This document shows, in pieces, positions 9,032 through 18,113 of a stretch of 64,000 nucleotides of DNA. Below the pieces are notes generated by a model. It made no database searches and was not told the origin of the DNA. It worked only from the letters and a program-made list of their open reading frames with translations. The stretch comes from G963663615 sp963663615 (GTDB lineage: Bacteria; Bacteroidota; Ignavibacteria; Ignavibacteriales; Melioribacteraceae): NCBI GenBank assembly GCA_963663615.1, contig OY760517.1:3286001-3350000 (forward strand). The letters run 5' to 3'. The position numbers and the translations under genes were made by a program. Each line of letters begins with the position of its first letter. Within the stretch, counting starts at the first letter, position 1.

Positions 9032-9964
9032 ATGAAATTTCACAAACTGCTCCTTATTGTACTCTTTTTGCAAATTTCTCTATTAGGTCAAACCAGAGTA
9101 GCTATAACAATAGATGATGTACCGAATACTTCAAAATACAAAGCTGACAAATTTAATTCGGAACTGTTAAACAAGCTTGATTCATTTGATATTCCGGTAA
9201 CTATATTTATTAATGAAGGGCATATTTACAGAACAGACTACGTAACAGAGAATTTCAATCTCCTCAATACGTGGATTAAAAAAGATTTTGTAACTCCGGG
9301 AAATCATACTTTTTCGCATCCAAAGTATTCCGCTGTTGGATTCGAGAATTTTACAAATGATTTAATTAAAGGAGAGTGTATAACTAGAGAGCTTGCCCGA
9401 AAATACAATAAACCACTCAAGTATTTTCGCTTCCCGTTTAATGATCTCGGAGCTGATTCACTTCAACATGATAGCATCCGTACATTTCTTGATAACTACA
9501 ATTATGTTACTGCTCCTTTTACAGTTGAAAGTAGCGACTGGATGTTTAATTATATTTATGAATATCACCTCAGGAATGGTAATAATATAGAGGCGGAAGA
9601 AATTGCTGATGTGTATATAGAAACCACTATGGAGTATTTTAAGTATTTTGATTCTCTTTCTCTGGAAATGTTTGGCAGGCATCCTAACCAAATATATTTA
9701 TGTCATGACAATTCAATAAATGCCGATTATCTTGATGTTATTATCGCTAAACTTAAAGAACTGGATGTTAGTTTTGTAAGTCTTGATGAGGCTATGGAAG
9801 ATGAAATGTACAGCCAACCGGATACCTACTATAAAAAGTGGGGGGTATCATGGTTTTACCGCTGGATGAGCGATAAATCCAAGATGGGGCAGTTAATGAG
9901 AAATGAACCGGATATTCAGGAATATTATAATGAATATGAAAGATTGATAAAGCTGGAGGAATAA
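9032..9964 (+). CDS. Secreted polysaccharide deacetylase-family protein (NodB fold)
   Basis: A 310-residue protein with a signal peptide (about 1-20, ending LLGQ). It carries the carbohydrate esterase 4 motifs: the ITIDD metal/base motif (Asp28, Asp29), GNHTFSHP with His92 and His96 as metal ligands, and the RFPFNDLG segment corresponding to motif 3. A later LCHDN segment probably supplies the catalytic histidine. CE4 enzymes remove N- or O-acetyl groups from chitin, peptidoglycan or xylan; the substrate here is unknown. The gene starts 27 bp after radA and ends 4 bp before the esterase gene, so it probably belongs to the same transcript. Confidence 0.88.
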   Translation: MKFHKLLLIVLFLQISLLGQTRVAITIDDVPNTSKYKADKFNSELLNKLDSFDIPVTIFINEGHIYRTDYVTENFNLLNTWIKKDFVTPGNHTFSHPKYSAVGFENFTNDLIKGECITRELARKYNKPLKYFRFPFNDLGADSLQHDSIRTFLDNYNYVTAPFTVESSDWMFNYIYEYHLRNGNNIEAEEIADVYIETTMEYFKYFDSLSLEMFGRHPNQIYLCHDNSINADYLDVIIAKLKELDVSFVSLDEAMEDEMYSQPDTYYKKWGVSWFYRWMSDKSKMGQLMRNEPDIQEYYNEYERLIKLEE

Positions 9965-9968
9965 ATAT

Positions 9969-11288
9969 ATGTTCCTGAAAAAACTATTGCTTCTGCCAGC
10001 ATTTATAGCTTTTGTATTTATCGGTTGCAACAAAAGTAATAGCACCGATACAAAACTACCAATAAAGAAGTTAACTTTTGCTGAAGTATTACACCCATAT
10101 ACAACAATCAGTCCGCGAATAGATAACCTCCTCCATCTGAGCAAAAATGAGCTTAAACATGAACTTGATAACCTCTGGAGTTATGTAAATAAAAATGGTT
10201 TGCCACTCGTAGAGAAGGACTCGTTACAACGCGATTTTAAGTTTATTACTTTTTTGTACAAGGCTAATAGCCCAAATGATGAAATTTCGTTTGAAGTATT
10301 CGGAATATACAGCGACTATCATTTCGGTGATATGAAACTTCGCAGATTGGGTAATACAAATTATCATTATCGTTGCTACAAGGTTCCATCTAATATTTGT
10401 TTTTCGTACCGATTTGTTATTACAAACGAAAAAACAAACAAAAAGTACAAAGAAACAGATAAACTTAACTCTAACAGAATTCCACACGGTGAAATTAAAA
10501 ATTACTCCTATTCGGTTTTAGACCTAAACAAGCCGGCAATTGATTATAATATGAAAAAGCTCACCAATTCAGGCAGCAGAATAGATACGTTCAAATATAC
10601 CGACAAGATTGTTAATAGAGAGCGAAATATTTACGTTTACTTACCTCCTGGTTACGATAAAACACTCAAAGGTACTTACCCCGTTATTTATCTTTTTGAT
10701 GCTTTTATTTACATGCATCGTATTGAGGTGCCAAATATACTGGACAACTTGATAGCTGAGAGTAAAATAGAGCCTATGATTGCAGTTTTATTTGATAATT
10801 ACAGTACTACTCGCGGAACCATTCTTCCGCTTAATCCCGAGTTTAAAAATGAATTTGTAAACGAATTTATACCTTTGGTAAAGAGCAAATATAATGTTAG
10901 CTCAAATCCGCAACAAAATATAGTTGGCGGGATTAGTTTTGGTGGTTTGGCAGCCGGTTACTTTGGGCTTTTCAACCCAGATATATTTGGTAAGATACTT
11001 GCACAATCAGGTGGCTTTTGGGTCGATTTTAATTATAAAAACTTTAATGAGGAAAATATAAGAACAGATTGGCTAATTGAACAATATATAACCCTGGATA
11101 AAAAAGAGCTCAAAATTTTTATGGATTGGGGAATTCAGGAAAATCAGGTTTTAAGTAGCAGCCGCAGACTTGTTAGGGTTTTGGAGCATAGGGGTTACAA
11201 TTATAAATATATTGAGTTCAATGGTTGGCATGATTGGGCAAATTCAAGGAAAACATTTGCTGAAGGTTTGCTTTATTTGCTCGATTAG
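9969..11288 (+). CDS. Esterase-D/Fes-like alpha/beta hydrolase lipoprotein
   Basis: A 439-residue lipoprotein (lipobox FIGC, Cys20) with an N-terminal beta domain (about 30-185, like the E-set domain of enterochelin esterases) and a C-terminal alpha/beta hydrolase. The nucleophile is Ser323 in GGISFGG; YVYLPPGYDK and PVIYLFDAF are the usual early strands; the catalytic His is in the NGWHDW segment. The family includes enterochelin esterases and feruloyl/acetyl xylan esterases, so both siderophore ester and carbohydrate ester cleavage are possible. The deacetylase just upstream favours carbohydrate deacylation. A convergent terminator follows. Confidence 0.8.
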   Translation: MFLKKLLLLPAFIAFVFIGCNKSNSTDTKLPIKKLTFAEVLHPYTTISPRIDNLLHLSKNELKHELDNLWSYVNKNGLPLVEKDSLQRDFKFITFLYKANSPNDEISFEVFGIYSDYHFGDMKLRRLGNTNYHYRCYKVPSNICFSYRFVITNEKTNKKYKETDKLNSNRIPHGEIKNYSYSVLDLNKPAIDYNMKKLTNSGSRIDTFKYTDKIVNRERNIYVYLPPGYDKTLKGTYPVIYLFDAFIYMHRIEVPNILDNLIAESKIEPMIAVLFDNYSTTRGTILPLNPEFKNEFVNEFIPLVKSKYNVSSNPQQNIVGGISFGGLAAGYFGLFNPDIFGKILAQSGGFWVDFNYKNFNEENIRTDWLIEQYITLDKKELKIFMDWGIQENQVLSSSRRLVRVLEHRGYNYKYIEFNGWHDWANSRKTFAEGLLYLLD

Positions 11289-11304
11289 TTGGAATGTTTA
11301 TAAA

Positions 11305-11334
11305 AACCTTCGAGGAATATATTCCTCGAAGGTT
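11305..11334. terminator. Bidirectional terminator hairpin
   Basis: A 14-bp perfect stem, AACCTTCGAGGAAT at 11305-11318 and ATTCCTCGAAGGTT at 11321-11334, between two convergent genes. The A-run before it and the T-rich flank fit termination from both sides. The outer stem AACCTTCGAG is the same as in the terminator at 13669. Confidence 0.85.
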
Positions 11335-11347
11335 AGCTGTTTAATTT

Positions 11348-13057
11348 CTATTTAATTTTTACACCTGGTAGTTCTCTGCCACCCTGGAATAGGATAAGAC
11401 TTTTTGTATTACCATTTTCATCCATTAAAAATTCAACCTGAGCATCTACTACCTTAACAAAAAACTTTGTTTGGCTCAACGGGAATATTTCAAAATTGCC
11501 TTGACCAGTAGCCTCAGCGTATATATGCCCATCACTGGTAGTAACTACAATTGAAAAATTTGGAGCAAGCTGGTATTCACCAACATATTTGTTTAATGTT
11601 TCCTGAGGCACAATAACTTCTTTTGTTTTTACGTCTACACCAAGATTTTTCAGAATTTCGACCGCATTATTATTTGCCGGATTTATTTCAAGAGATTTTT
11701 TATAATTTTTAACACTTGCATTCGTATCACCAACAGCAAGTAATCCTTCAGCAAAACTATCCCATGCATTAGCAGATTCAGGGTATAATTCTGTATTCAG
11801 TTTAAAAACTTCTAGTGAAACTTTAGGCATATTAAGATTATAAAGGAACTCGTATCCAAGCGAATTAATTACTTTTTCATTTTTACTGAATAATTCCGGT
11901 TCTTCCTTAAGCAGCTGGTTTATTGTACCAGCCAAATCAATTGTATTATCTTTTTTGTAGAGTTCGTAAGCATATTCAGCAACTGATTTTTTAGGTACTT
12001 CAAAGGTATCATTAAAGTAAATATTAAGTAACTGCTGTGTTATTTCATCTAATGGCGACCCTTCTATATTAGTTAGTAATACAGCAACAAATTCTTTCTC
12101 GGGAACTCTGCATATAAATGTACTAAACCCGTTTATACCGCCGCTATGCTGAATAAGTCTGTATTCGCTACTATCATTTGCTTTATACTTGCCAATACCC
12201 CAGCCAAAACCATAACTACCTTTACCAGGTGTGTACATTTGTTCTTGCAGGGATTGAGATAATATTTCGCCATTTAACAAGGCTCTGTCCCACTTGAACA
12301 TGTCTTCAACAGTAGAATAAAGTCCACCTGCAGCACCTGGAACAGTCATATCAAGATAATGTGAATTTCTATAATTCGTAAATCTTTTCATATAACCATG
12401 GGCACGTTTACTAATAATTTCGGAATTGCTGTCATACCCCGAGTTATTCATTTCCAGAGGTTCAAATATTTCTTTTTTAACAGCATCACCGTATGGCATA
12501 CCGTAAAGCTTTTCTACAATAGCACCTAACAGGAAGTAGCCGGAATTGTTATAAGAATATTTTTCTCCCGGTTCGAATTCAAGATCATTGCTACAAAACT
12601 TTTCAACAAATTCTTTTGTGTTATACGAGAATAATGCCTCCTTTCGCATAAATCCGTCCAGATTGGTATAACTTGGTATTCCCGATGTATGATTTAGAAG
12701 ATGTTTTATAGTTACCTTGCTACCGGTATCCTTTCGATAATAATCCAGCACCTCCGAAAGTTTGGTTTCAAGAGTTAGTTTGCCAGCACCAACAAGTTTC
12801 ATTATCATTGTTGCCGCAAACTGCTTACTAACTGAAGCAAGTCGGAATTTTGTATCTATTGAATTAGGTAATTGCCATTCAATATCGGCATAACCAAATG
12901 CTCCTTTGTATAGCACACCCGATTCGTCTGCTACCAATACAGTGCCGTTAAAACTACTGTTTTCACTACACTTTTGCATATATGATTCATATTTATTTTG
13001 TGCAAATATTGTTGTAACAATTACCAGATGTAAAAATAGAATAATGATTTTTTTCAT
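11348..13057 (-). CDS. Beta-lactamase-fold serine hydrolase with TPR and DUF3471-like C terminus
   Basis: A 569-residue exported protein (signal peptide 1-20, ending IFAQ). The class C beta-lactamase/D-alanyl carboxypeptidase-like domain has SxxK at Ser75-Lys78 (LASVSKQF), YxN at Tyr169-Asn171, and HSGGING at the position of the KTG box. Residues about 370-470 look like tetratricopeptide repeats (NAWDSFAEGLLAVGDTNASVKNYKKSLEINP), and the end (from about TLNKYVGEYQL) resembles DUF3471. Such proteins are usually esterases or peptidases acting on D-amino acid peptides; antibiotic resistance should not be assumed. The gene is monocistronic with a 330-bp upstream region. Confidence 0.87.
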   Translation of the reverse strand: MKKIIILFLHLVIVTTIFAQNKYESYMQKCSENSSFNGTVLVADESGVLYKGAFGYADIEWQLPNSIDTKFRLASVSKQFAATMIMKLVGAGKLTLETKLSEVLDYYRKDTGSKVTIKHLLNHTSGIPSYTNLDGFMRKEALFSYNTKEFVEKFCSNDLEFEPGEKYSYNNSGYFLLGAIVEKLYGMPYGDAVKKEIFEPLEMNNSGYDSNSEIISKRAHGYMKRFTNYRNSHYLDMTVPGAAGGLYSTVEDMFKWDRALLNGEILSQSLQEQMYTPGKGSYGFGWGIGKYKANDSSEYRLIQHSGGINGFSTFICRVPEKEFVAVLLTNIEGSPLDEITQQLLNIYFNDTFEVPKKSVAEYAYELYKKDNTIDLAGTINQLLKEEPELFSKNEKVINSLGYEFLYNLNMPKVSLEVFKLNTELYPESANAWDSFAEGLLAVGDTNASVKNYKKSLEINPANNNAVEILKNLGVDVKTKEVIVPQETLNKYVGEYQLAPNFSIVVTTSDGHIYAEATGQGNFEIFPLSQTKFFVKVVDAQVEFLMDENGNTKSLILFQGGRELPGVKIK

Positions 13058-13387
13058 TACTATCCCCTTAAATTAATAAATACTATTTATGAATACTATA
13101 AACAAGACTCCTTGCCTTGTTCAAGGTCTTAGAGTTATTTTTCATGCAAAATGTTTCAATTATATTATGCAATTTTATTTACCTTTCAATTTAAAAAGTG
13201 AATTTGATAATATCAAAATAAACTGATTTCACGAAAATGAATATTAAATTCGTATAATAATTGACTGTACTTAATACTACTACAATTAAAAGCTACATTA
13301 TCCACAAGTTATGAGCTATTTCTTTTTGAAAAGGTTACAGGTTTTATTAACTTCTTAGAATACTATATTTTTTCAACATTAGTAACC
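13058..13387. other. AT-rich divergent intergenic region
   Basis: It separates two divergent genes and must hold both promoters. The only structure I see is an imperfect foldback near 13103-13130 (CCTTG/CAAGG with flanking AGA/TCT) in the leader of the leftward hydrolase gene. No ORF, tRNA or clear operator. Confidence 0.35.
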
Positions 13388-13657
13388 ATGGGAATTAAAA
13401 TGAAATCAGTATTATTAGTTGTAATTGGAAAAAGAAAAGAATCAGCTGTAAAAGTTCAGCAAATTTTAACTGCATGGGGTTGCATGATTAAAACAAGACT
13501 TGGTATTCATGATGGCATTCTTGATGATTGTTCGGAAGAAGGTATGCTATTTATGGAATTACTTGGTGAAGACGAAAAGAAACAGGAACTTGAAAGAAAG
13601 TTATCTGTATTGCCAGGTGTAACCGCCAAATTAGTTGAACTTGAAGTAAAAGACTAA
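13388..13657 (+). CDS. Small ferredoxin-fold (ACT/NikR-C-like) putative regulator
   Basis: An 89-residue protein. It begins with a beta strand (KSVLLVVIGKR), then a helix (ESAVKVQQILTAWG), then IKTRLGIHDG, and ends with LSVLPGVTAKLVELEV. This beta-alpha-beta order and the KVQQIL, RLGIHDG and LPGV positions resemble the small iron-only-hydrogenase-system regulator family (TM1266-like) and the ACT/NikR C-terminal fold. No hydrogenase gene is in the window, so the function is open. The alternative ATG at 13400 would remove four residues. A strong terminator follows, so the gene is transcribed alone. Confidence 0.6.
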   Translation: MGIKMKSVLLVVIGKRKESAVKVQQILTAWGCMIKTRLGIHDGILDDCSEEGMLFMELLGEDEKKQELERKLSVLPGVTAKLVELEVKD

Positions 13658-13668
13658 GTTTTTATTAG

Positions 13669-13699
13669 AACCTTCGAGCTAACAATTAACTCGAAGGTT
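13669..13699 (+). terminator. Intrinsic terminator after the small regulator gene
   Basis: Stem AACCTTCGAG at 13669-13678 pairs with CTCGAAGGTT at 13690-13699, followed by TTTAAT. It lies 12 bp after the stop codon and faces the convergent gene ending at 13724, so it may work in both directions. The stem matches that at 11305. Confidence 0.8.
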
Positions 13700-13723
13700 T
13701 TAATATACCTGTTCGGAATTTCT

Positions 13724-14452
13724 TTATTTTATCTCGCAAACGTATAACATTTCTTTTATATCGGAAACCAAATAGATTAGCCCGTTAGTTTCATCAACTG
13801 TAACGCCTTCAACCTGCTGAATTCCTGTAAAATATTCCTCAAGCACTTTACCAGTTAATGTACATTTGTAAAGTTTTTTATCTTCGTCGCTTATAATCCA
13901 CAAGTTATTATCAGTAAAGCAAATAGCAGCGTAATCCTTTGCGAAATTTAGAACAATTCTCTGCATCTCGTTAAGCTCTGAATCAACAACTATTAAAAGC
14001 CCGGGGTCTTTTTCGTTTAGTAGGTAGTAATTTCCGTTTACTCGGTTAATTGTAATTCCCTCAAGCCCCTTGTTAAGGTCACCGGTCAAATCCAGTTTTG
14101 CGGATTTAATAACGTTACCAAGTGTATCTACAAGTAGTATTTCGCGGTTACGTTCGCAAATAGTAGCAAGCAGATTTGTATCAACCACGCAAATACCCTC
14201 GAGGTCATCTCCGTTTGTCTGAATTGTTGATACGGTTTTACCTGTTTTTGTAATTAGGTAGGCACGGCTATTGTCATCGCTAACCGACCATAAATAATTG
14301 TTATCGAATGAAAGTGACAGTCCCGATGGCTCAGGAAAATCGACCTTATATTGAGCCCTTATTTTGAATTCTGGTTTAATTTCAGTCTTTTCTTCAGTGC
14401 AATTAGTAAACAAAATAAGAGCGGGTAGAAGTAAAATTGCTAAATATCTCAT
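13724..14452 (-). CDS. SdiA-regulated-family lipoprotein (YjiK-like beta-propeller)
   Basis: A 242-residue lipoprotein (N terminus MRYLAILLLPALILFTNCTE, Cys18). Repeated blades such as FPEPSGLSLSFDNNYLWSVSDD, GDDLEGICVV, KGLEGITINRVNGNYYLLNE and QQVEGVTVDETNGLIYLVSD are characteristic of the SdiA-regulated (YjiK) family, a calcium-binding-type propeller of unknown function. The name of the family reflects regulation in E. coli and does not imply quorum sensing here. Monocistronic, convergent with the small regulator. Confidence 0.82.
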   Translation of the reverse strand: MRYLAILLLPALILFTNCTEEKTEIKPEFKIRAQYKVDFPEPSGLSLSFDNNYLWSVSDDNSRAYLITKTGKTVSTIQTNGDDLEGICVVDTNLLATICERNREILLVDTLGNVIKSAKLDLTGDLNKGLEGITINRVNGNYYLLNEKDPGLLIVVDSELNEMQRIVLNFAKDYAAICFTDNNLWIISDEDKKLYKCTLTGKVLEEYFTGIQQVEGVTVDETNGLIYLVSDIKEMLYVCEIK

Positions 14453-14628
14453 GATTGCTTCCTGATAAGTTAAATAACAGGTAATAAAATAATTAAAATA
14501 ATTGATTGTATATAAGTAAAAAACTCATTAACTTTACAATCCTGTTTTAAGCGGGAAAATATTCTTGCGTTCAGGTATTATATTTATTAAGTTTAAAGTC
14601 TGTTTAATGCAAATATTAAGGAAGTAAA

Positions 14629-14895
14629 ATGGCGCATCATAAGTCGGCGAAGAAGAGAATTAGGACAAGTGAAAGACGCAGATTGAGAAACAAAGCTAGT
14701 ATGTCAAAATTAAAAACTTTAATCAAAAAAGTTTTTACGACGGAAGATAAAGCACAAGCAGAAGTAGTACTTAAAGAAGCCGTTTCTTACATCGATAGAA
14801 TTGCAGTTAAAAATCGTATTCACAAAAATAACGCTGCCAGAAAAAAATCGCAGCTTACAAGATACGTAAATGCACTAGCTGCGTCTGCAGAATAA
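14629..14895 (+). CDS. rpsT: 30S ribosomal protein S20
   Basis: An 88-residue basic, helical protein that binds 16S rRNA in the small subunit. It begins MAHHKSAKKRIRTSERRR and continues NKASMSKLKTLIKKV, with RIHKNNAARKKSQLT near the end, all canonical S20 segments. Start chosen at the ATG preceded by AAGGAAG. A terminator follows 25 bp after the stop. Confidence 0.98.
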   Translation: MAHHKSAKKRIRTSERRRLRNKASMSKLKTLIKKVFTTEDKAQAEVVLKEAVSYIDRIAVKNRIHKNNAARKKSQLTRYVNALAASAE

Positions 14896-14919
14896 ACTTT
14901 ATTTTATTCTAAAAGTTTC

Positions 14920-14957
14920 AGGGTCGATCCATTATTTTGAACCGACCCTTTTTTTAT
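14920..14957 (+). terminator. Intrinsic terminator of rpsT
   Basis: Stem AGGGTCG (14920-14926) with CGACCCT (14943-14949), followed by a run of seven T. The opposite strand has no equal T-run before it, so it mainly serves rpsT, though it overlaps the stop codon region of the convergent gene at 14954. Confidence 0.88.
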
Positions 14958-16465
14958 TTTAAATCTTCAATAGCATCGATACCTTCGGGCATTGGCAGAA
15001 TATATTTTATTTTCTGTACAGACCCATCCTTTTTAACAAGCTTTTCAACTCGTTTCTGAACAATAATACTATGTTCAATGTGCAGGTCGTCATCTATTGT
15101 TGAACCGAATATATAGCTTGTACCTTTTACAGTTACGTTTTTACCAATTCTTAGCGGGTACTCATCGCTACCGGTCATATTAACAGAAGATTCAATTTTT
15201 GAGCCTTCGCCAATAACAATATTTCCCTTGATAATATCGCCCCACAGGATAACTACATTATCTTCAATTTTTAATGTCTGGTTATCGAAGCATGACAGAT
15301 GTGCAAATTCGGAAATGCTAACATTTTCACCGAAAACAATATTACCATTAAGATACACATTTTTTTCAAGAGTAAGGTTGTAGTTAAGCTTAACACCCTT
15401 ACCTACATAAACACCTTTTCCTAATTTAATATCAAGAGGTATTCCCTTGTTATCCATTTCCAAAATATCATCAATAACAGTTTCGTCAATATAAAAATCG
15501 TCCGGATCTTCAATTTCAACAAGGTTTTTAATTTTATCATAAACCAGTTTACGGGCAATGTTATCCATTTCCTTTAGTACCGATTTATTATTAAAACCCA
15601 TAATTACATGCTGCTGTTCAGGGTAAACGGCTCCAACACTATAACCTTTTTTATTGAAAAGATGGATAAGGTCTGTAATGTAAATTTCATTTTGAGCGTT
15701 ATCACTTGAAAGCTCATTAATCAATTCCATTAGTTTATCGTATTTGAATACGTAAACGCCTGAGTTAAATTCGTTATTCTCAATTAGCTCCTGGCGTGAG
15801 TACTGATATTTTCTGTTATTGAATACTATTTTGTATGTTTCATCTTCACCAAGACTTAATATGTCCTTGAATTCCTTAATTTCAACAACTTTTCTAAAAT
15901 CATCACCTGCAGGTTTACCTTCTGCATCAATATCTTTCACACGGATAATTCTTCCATAGCTGTTTTCTAGCGGATCGCCTTCGTAAAGACCTGTTAGTAC
16001 CATCATTTCGTTATGAGAGCTTACAAATTCGTTACGAAACATACTCATTGTTTCGTTATCAATCAGTCCCATATCACCAGGAAGTACATAAACCAAACCC
16101 TGGTATTTATTTTGGTCGATACTTTCAAGTCCAACCTGCACAGCATGTCCGGTACCATTCTGAACAGCCTGGTGAGCAAACATTGTATTTTTTCTGTTAC
16201 CAATAACCTTAATAACATCCTGAGCTTTAATACCAACAACAACAGAAATGTTAACATCTTTCAAACCACCTCTACAGGCATTATAAACACGCTCAACAGT
16301 AGGCACACCCCATATTTTATGAAGCATTTTTGAAGTATGCGATTTAATCCTTTTACCATGACCTGCAGCCAAAATAATTGCAGTTTCCTTCAGGTCGTAG
16401 CTAAACTCGGATGAATAAAGATCAATTAGCCCTTTAACTTCCTGATCATTTACTATATCACTCAT
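14954..16465 (-). CDS. GlmU-like nucleotidyltransferase with left-handed beta-helix domain
   Basis: A 503-residue protein. The N-terminal domain (about 25-290) is a sugar-phosphate nucleotidyltransferase: LAAGHGKR at 32-39 is the nucleotide-binding signature, and QNGTGHAVQ and LPGDMGLI match the UDP-GlcNAc pyrophosphorylase (GlmU) positions. The C-terminal part (about 350-500) has hexapeptide-like repeats for a left-handed beta helix, but I do not see the acetyltransferase histidine loop of real GlmU, so this is probably uridylyltransferase only. I prefer the ATG at 16465 (MSDIVND) over the in-frame one at 16495, because GAGGT stands at the proper distance. Role: supply of a UDP-sugar for envelope synthesis. 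Confidence 0.75.
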   Translation of the reverse strand: MSDIVNDQEVKGLIDLYSSEFSYDLKETAIILAAGHGKRIKSHTSKMLHKIWGVPTVERVYNACRGGLKDVNISVVVGIKAQDVIKVIGNRKNTMFAHQAVQNGTGHAVQVGLESIDQNKYQGLVYVLPGDMGLIDNETMSMFRNEFVSSHNEMMVLTGLYEGDPLENSYGRIIRVKDIDAEGKPAGDDFRKVVEIKEFKDILSLGEDETYKIVFNNRKYQYSRQELIENNEFNSGVYVFKYDKLMELINELSSDNAQNEIYITDLIHLFNKKGYSVGAVYPEQQHVIMGFNNKSVLKEMDNIARKLVYDKIKNLVEIEDPDDFYIDETVIDDILEMDNKGIPLDIKLGKGVYVGKGVKLNYNLTLEKNVYLNGNIVFGENVSISEFAHLSCFDNQTLKIEDNVVILWGDIIKGNIVIGEGSKIESSVNMTGSDEYPLRIGKNVTVKGTSYIFGSTIDDDLHIEHSIIVQKRVEKLVKKDGSVQKIKYILPMPEGIDAIEDLK

Positions 16466-16566
16466 TATTACCTCGTTATATTTATTAATTGCCAAATAAA
16501 CAGAATATTAAGAATAACCTCAATTTTCTGAAAACAGAGCATAAAAATCTTTTAAAAGTTTAAAAT

Positions 16567-17700
16567 TTAACTTTGTTCTTCAGCAGGAATAGAAAATGAA
16601 AACTTGCTGCCAACACCCGATTTACTTTCAACCACAATATTACCACTATTCCTTTTAATAAAATCCTTGCAAAGGAGTAATCCAAGACCTGTACCGCGTT
16701 CATTATTGGTACCTAACCGAGGTTGTTTATTCGAGTCCTCAAAAATACTTTTTACCTCATCGGAAGTCATACCAATACCAGTATCAGCAATAGCAACCTC
16801 AATTGAGCCGTTACTATCCTTTACCGATATATTTACTTCCCCACCCGCCTGGGTAAACTTAATAGCATTGGAAACAAGATTCCTGAGAATTGTGTGAATC
16901 ATATTACTATCGGCGTAAGCAATACATTTGCCATCAAAGAATGAATTGATTTTTATATCCTTAAACTGAGCATTATCATTTAGCAGTTTAATAGCTTTTT
17001 GAGCAGCCTTGCACAAATTAACCGGTTCGGGCTGGAAGTCTATTCTGTCGAGTTGAATACGTGACCAGTCCAAAAGGTTGGAGATAAGTCCGTTAATTTC
17101 CTTGGATACGTTATGTATATGTCCGTTATATTCTTTAATCTCATCCGAGGAAAGCTCATCAAAATCTTCCTGAATAATTTCCGAATACCCCAAAATAGTT
17201 GAGAGAGGACTTCTGAGATCATGGGAAATAATAGAGAATAGTCTATCCTTGCGGTCATTGCTTTCCTTAAGTAAACTATTCAGTTCCTTCATTCTATTTT
17301 GCTGGTGTTTAATCATAAGGTGAGAATTTACACGAGCAGCCAGTTCTTCATGCTGAAACGGCTTTGTAATATAGTCAACACCACCAGCATCAAACGCACG
17401 GATTTTATCCCTGTGAGTAGTTACAGCACTAAGAAATATTACCGGAATATCCATAAGGTCAGGTTCATCTTTAATTACTCTGCACACCTGATAACCATCT
17501 ATCTCCGGCATAACCACATCAAGTAAAATCAAATCAGGTTTGTTTTCCTTAAGTAATTTAAGTGCAGTTTCACCACTATCAGCAGCAACAACCCTAAATC
17601 CCTTTTTACTAAGGTAATTAAACAATAGAGCAAGGTTCGAAGGGTTATCATCTACGATCAATATTTGAGAATCTGAAATGTCAATATTATTTTGAGCCAC
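16567..17700 (-). CDS. Hybrid response regulator-histidine kinase
   Basis: A 377-residue cytoplasmic signalling protein without membrane segments. An N-terminal receiver domain (about 10-130) has the acidic pocket Asp17/Asp18, phosphoacceptor Asp61 (LILLDVVMPE) and Lys113 (TKPF). A linker helix leads to HisKA with phosphorylated His160 in SHDLRSP, then HATPase with the N box (NLVSNAIKFT), G1 box (ADTGIGM) and G2 box (GTGLGL). This REC-HisKA-HATPase order means it receives a phosphate or signal from another kinase and passes it on. No output regulator lies next to it. Monocistronic and divergent from the DUF2442 operon. Confidence 0.93.
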   Translation of the reverse strand: MAQNNIDISDSQILIVDDNPSNLALLFNYLSKKGFRVVAADSGETALKLLKENKPDLILLDVVMPEIDGYQVCRVIKDEPDLMDIPVIFLSAVTTHRDKIRAFDAGGVDYITKPFQHEELAARVNSHLMIKHQQNRMKELNSLLKESNDRKDRLFSIISHDLRSPLSTILGYSEIIQEDFDELSSDEIKEYNGHIHNVSKEINGLISNLLDWSRIQLDRIDFQPEPVNLCKAAQKAIKLLNDNAQFKDIKINSFFDGKCIAYADSNMIHTILRNLVSNAIKFTQAGGEVNISVKDSNGSIEVAIADTGIGMTSDEVKSIFEDSNKQPRLGTNNERGTGLGLLLCKDFIKRNSGNIVVESKSGVGSKFSFSIPAEEQS

Positions 17701-17825
17701 ATCTATCCCGCTTAAATCAACTTATAATATAATAAAAATATATTTTCTTATGTATATCTTAAAACTCGAAACTATGTTATATTTAAAAAAAAGTTTTAAA
17801 ATAATATGTAGTAGATTTAACTAAA

Positions 17826-18113
17826 ATGAATGATGAACCGCAAATAATTAGTATTAAACTTGCTTCAGACTATATAATCACAATAAATTATAATGATGGT
17901 GTTAAGGGCGATTACAATTTTTCGAAAGTTATTGAACATGATGACTTGAAAGCCTTGCAGGACAAAGCTTACTTCGGAACTGTTAAAGTTTGTGAAAAAT
18001 CGGGCGACCTCGTTTGGCAAAATGGCGAGTCGGTTTGCAAGGATGCACTTTATCGTCAGCTAACACTTAGGTCAATGCTCAATAATTTAAAAATTGATGA
18101 GGAATTACTGTGA
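17826..18113 (+). CDS. DUF2442 protein, first gene of the YidD-like/TPR operon
   Basis: A 95-residue protein of the DUF2442 family, recognised by IISIKLASDYIITINYNDG at the start and the LVWQNGESVCKDALY segment, which matches the family's W-x-N-G-x-x-x-C/S-x-D-x-L-Y end. The function of the family is not known; members often sit beside DUF4160 as toxin-antitoxin-like pairs, but there is no DUF4160 gene here. It overlaps the next gene by 4 bp (GTGA). Confidence 0.8.
   Translation: MNDEPQIISIKLASDYIITINYNDGVKGDYNFSKVIEHDDLKALQDKAYFGTVKVCEKSGDLVWQNGESVCKDALYRQLTLRSMLNNLKIDEELL

Noticed and set aside
11348..13057. Calling the SxxK hydrolase an antibiotic resistance beta-lactamase
   Set aside because: It has the fold, but with TPR and DUF3471-like regions it belongs with esterase/peptidase-type relatives; nothing indicates drug resistance.
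13103..13130. Foldback in the leader of the beta-lactamase-fold gene as an attenuator
   Set aside because: Only five base pairs in the core with mismatches and no T-run or leader peptide; too weak to call.
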